Positions 62,620-64,000 of a stretch of DNA of 64,000 nucleotides are shown here, piece by piece. The notes below the pieces were generated by a model that was not told the DNA's origin, searched no databases, and was given only the letters and a program-made list of their open reading frames with translations. Position numbers and translations under genes: made by a program. How positions within the stretch are numbered: position 1 is the stretch's first letter; each line of letters starts with the position of its first letter. Source of the stretch: Corynebacterium sp. Marseille-P3884 (GTDB lineage: Bacteria > Actinomycetota > Actinomycetes > Mycobacteriales > Mycobacteriaceae); assembly GCF_017942225.1 (NCBI RefSeq), contig NZ_JAGKSD010000008.1, positions 62,001 to 126,000 of the forward strand. The letters run 5' to 3'.

Positions 62620-63333
62620 TCATATTTGTGGGTCAAACTCATAGACAAGCGTACTGCCAGCTAAATATCGGTCGAAACAAGCGCCAAGGGAAGTCGACGG
62701 CAAAACCCGCTTGTGCCGGTATGCCATTCCCACGATGTCTGGTACCCAAAGCGCTACCTCGTCGTACGGCGACACCCATGCCCGCTGAAGATTCGGTATC
62801 TCGCCACGTCTCCTCATTGCTTTGAGGAACGCTTTATCACGATCATTTTCTTCATTCGACTGGCGTTTCTCGAAAACTACGCCTTGCAAATCTGGGTCAT
62901 GGTTCAGGAACCTCTTGAACGCCTGCTTCAAGCATTCGCGCCGCGCGAACTCTTCTGGACTGGTCCTCTTCTTCGAGTTTGTTTGGGCGGGGACATTCGG
63001 ATCAATGGCTGTCTGACACGTGACAAATGAAATGTCCTCATTTTCAGAAAGATATTCCAGCAACTCTGTGTACTTTTTCCTCCCTGACGCAGTCCTCAAC
63101 GCCTCAGTCGTATGCCAATACGGCCGCGGCTTCCCGAAAAAATCGTCCACGATTTCAACAAGATCTTCACGGAGGGTGGAGAGCTCATCTCTCCGATAGA
63201 GAGTCGCGGTGAGCGCGTAAAAAGACTTTCCTTCATCTTTTAAAGCGGTGTAGGTCTCGTCGACGAACGCAATCTTTGCTTCGCCAGAACAGTCGTAAAC
63301 GCGAATAAGTGACGGATGCGACTCTCTGCCCAC
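62620..63333 (-). CDS. DUF3800-like protein, accessory insertion
   Basis: 237 residues from the GTG at 63333, preceded by AAGGGGG. An RNase-H-like plan is suggested by IAFVDETYTALKDEGKSFYALTATLYRR, then HTTEALRTASGRKKYTELLEYL, NDRDKAFLKAM and VALWVPDIVGMAYRH; the acidic VDET and PDIVG fit the DUF3800 family. The DNA is more A+T-rich than the ribosomal neighbours, and the gene interrupts the conserved rplQ-truA linkage. The role is unknown; defence or mobile-element association is possible. Confidence 0.65.
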   Translation of the reverse strand: MGRESHPSLIRVYDCSGEAKIAFVDETYTALKDEGKSFYALTATLYRRDELSTLREDLVEIVDDFFGKPRPYWHTTEALRTASGRKKYTELLEYLSENEDISFVTCQTAIDPNVPAQTNSKKRTSPEEFARRECLKQAFKRFLNHDPDLQGVVFEKRQSNEENDRDKAFLKAMRRRGEIPNLQRAWVSPYDEVALWVPDIVGMAYRHKRVLPSTSLGACFDRYLAGSTLVYEFDPQI

Positions 63334-63415
63334 GGAAGCCCCCTTCCCCTCGATTCGGTAAGTCAGAAGGTAGCATTCGAGCTGAACACACGTTTGAGCT
63401 GTAGGAAGCTACGAA

Positions 63416-63455
63416 TAAACGCCCGCTCCCCTTTCAACAAGGGAGCGGGCGTTTA
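63416..63455. terminator. Bidirectional terminator after rplQ
   Basis: A perfect 15-bp stem TAAACGCCCGCTCCC / GGGAGCGGGCGTTTA with a 10-nt loop. On the minus strand it ends the rplQ transcript, 24 bp after the stop. Confidence 0.9.
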
Positions 63456-63478
63456 GCGCTTACAGGCGCGAGAAGGTC

Positions 63479-64000
63479 TTACTTCTCGTCCTCGGCGGTC
63501 TCCTGGACCTCCGGAGCTTCAGCGGTGTCCTCGGCGACGGCCTCGTCGTTGGACTCAGCGTCAGCCGGTGCCTCAGCCTTGGTCTCCTCAGCCTCAGCCG
63601 GGGTCTCCTCAGCCTTCTCGTCGGCCTCGGCAGCAGCTGCCTCAGCCTCGGCGGCCTTCTCCTTGGAGGCGGCGGCGCGTGCAGCGCGGTTCGCCTCGGA
63701 AGCCACGGTCTCCTCGAGAACGAGGGAGATGTTGACCATCGGAGCGTTGTCGCCCTTGCGGTTCTCGAGCTTGATGGTGCGGGTGTAGCCACCTGCACGG
63801 TTCTCGAACTTGGGGGCGAGCTCATCGAACAGGTACGCGGTGACGTCCTTGTTCGGGATGTCCTTGGCCACGGCGCGGCGGTCAGCGACCGAACCGGACT
63901 TGGCCTTGGTGATGATCTTCTCTGCGTACGGGCGCAGAACCTTGGCCTTGGCCTCGGTGGTCTTGATGGAGCCGTTCACGAACAGCTGGCTGGCCAGGTT
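63479..64000 (-). CDS. rplQ: Ribosomal protein L17, N-terminus outside the window
   Basis: The minus-strand frame is open to the window edge: before the [22 protein letters not shown] segment there is NLASQLF, the usual L17 run, so an ATG at 63979 is not the true start. The body ends [19 protein letters not shown]; then comes a long Ala/Glu/Lys-rich acidic tail ([20 protein letters not shown] and more), as in other corynebacterial L17. It is at the end of the alpha/L17 ribosomal operon and is followed by a strong terminator. Confidence 0.94.
   Translation of the reverse strand, partial: NLASQLFVNGSIKTTEAKAKVLRPYAEKIITKAKSGSVADRRAVAKDIPNKDVTAYLFDELAPKFENRAGGYTRTIKLENRKGDNAPMVNISLVLEETVASEANRAARAAASKEKAAEAEAAAAEADEKAEETPAEAEETKAEAPADAESNDEAVAEDTAEAPEVQETAEDEK

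Overview
The window is about 64 kb of high-GC actinobacterial chromosome and looks like Corynebacterium. The support is the metY-metX pair, the whcB/sigD/anti-sigma-D/DUF5319/guaB/guaB3/guaA neighbourhood with groES-groEL beside it, a CIRCE element, a minimal ESX-4-type secretion locus between the rplM-rpsI and truA-rplQ ribosomal segments, a DtxR-like iron box, and many leaderless GTG/ATG starts. It is core chromosome with a few small accessory insertions. I found no prophage, CRISPR array, rRNA, tRNA or full IS element.

Layout. 1-5.2 kb: end of metY and metX, a metallophosphoesterase, then a small accessory patch (metX relic, vapBC, methyltransferase), then DUF3017-folD and trmL. 5.3-9.6 kb: two bacterial-PH membrane proteins, a b-type cytochrome-like protein with a Pro/Ala-repeat head, an orphan HicB antitoxin and two related palindromic elements. 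9.6-20.3 kb: dnaE2, the metQNI methionine importer, a sucrase/ferredoxin-like gene behind a DtxR-like box, an AMIN-like lipoprotein, and imuA'-imuB. The SOS mutasome genes are therefore in two places, each with a LexA-like box. 20.3-30.5 kb: two PspC proteins, guaA, an MntR-like regulator facing a Mn-type ABC importer, guaB3 and guaB. 30.6-36.1 kb: DUF5319, rsdA-sigD, whcB, groES-groEL. 36.1-40.7 kb: alr-tsaE-hypothetical-tsaB-rimI-tsaD operon. 40.7-49.0 kb: membrane protein, glmS, an alpha/beta-hydrolase-like protein, a three-gene operon for a Cys/Pro/Glu-rich protein, glmM, rpsI-rplM. 49.4-61.4 kb: the ESX-4-like locus (two WXG100 proteins, a TIGR03931-type protein, EccC, EccD, MycP, EccB) and a large membrane protein. 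61.5-64 kb: truA, an inserted DUF3800-like gene with a structured RNA candidate beside it, and rplQ, which runs off the window.

How the genes work together. Several sets form pathways: methionine synthesis and uptake (metYX, metQNI), GMP synthesis (guaB, guaA), cell-wall precursor supply (glmS, glmM, alr), t6A tRNA modification (tsaB, tsaD, tsaE), and SOS mutagenesis (imuA', imuB, dnaE2). The mycolate-envelope regulator sigD/rsdA and the ESX machinery concern the cell surface.

The most striking unexplained signal is a non-palindromic 10-mer, GTCGATAAGC. I found it 20 times on the two strands together, against about 0.1 expected by chance. It occurs in all three codon frames and between genes, so it looks selected at the DNA level. 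Other leads are the DUF3800/RNA pair, the Cys/Pro/Glu-rich operon near ESX-4, an 18-bp palindrome between eccC and eccD, and paired palindromic elements near dnaE2.
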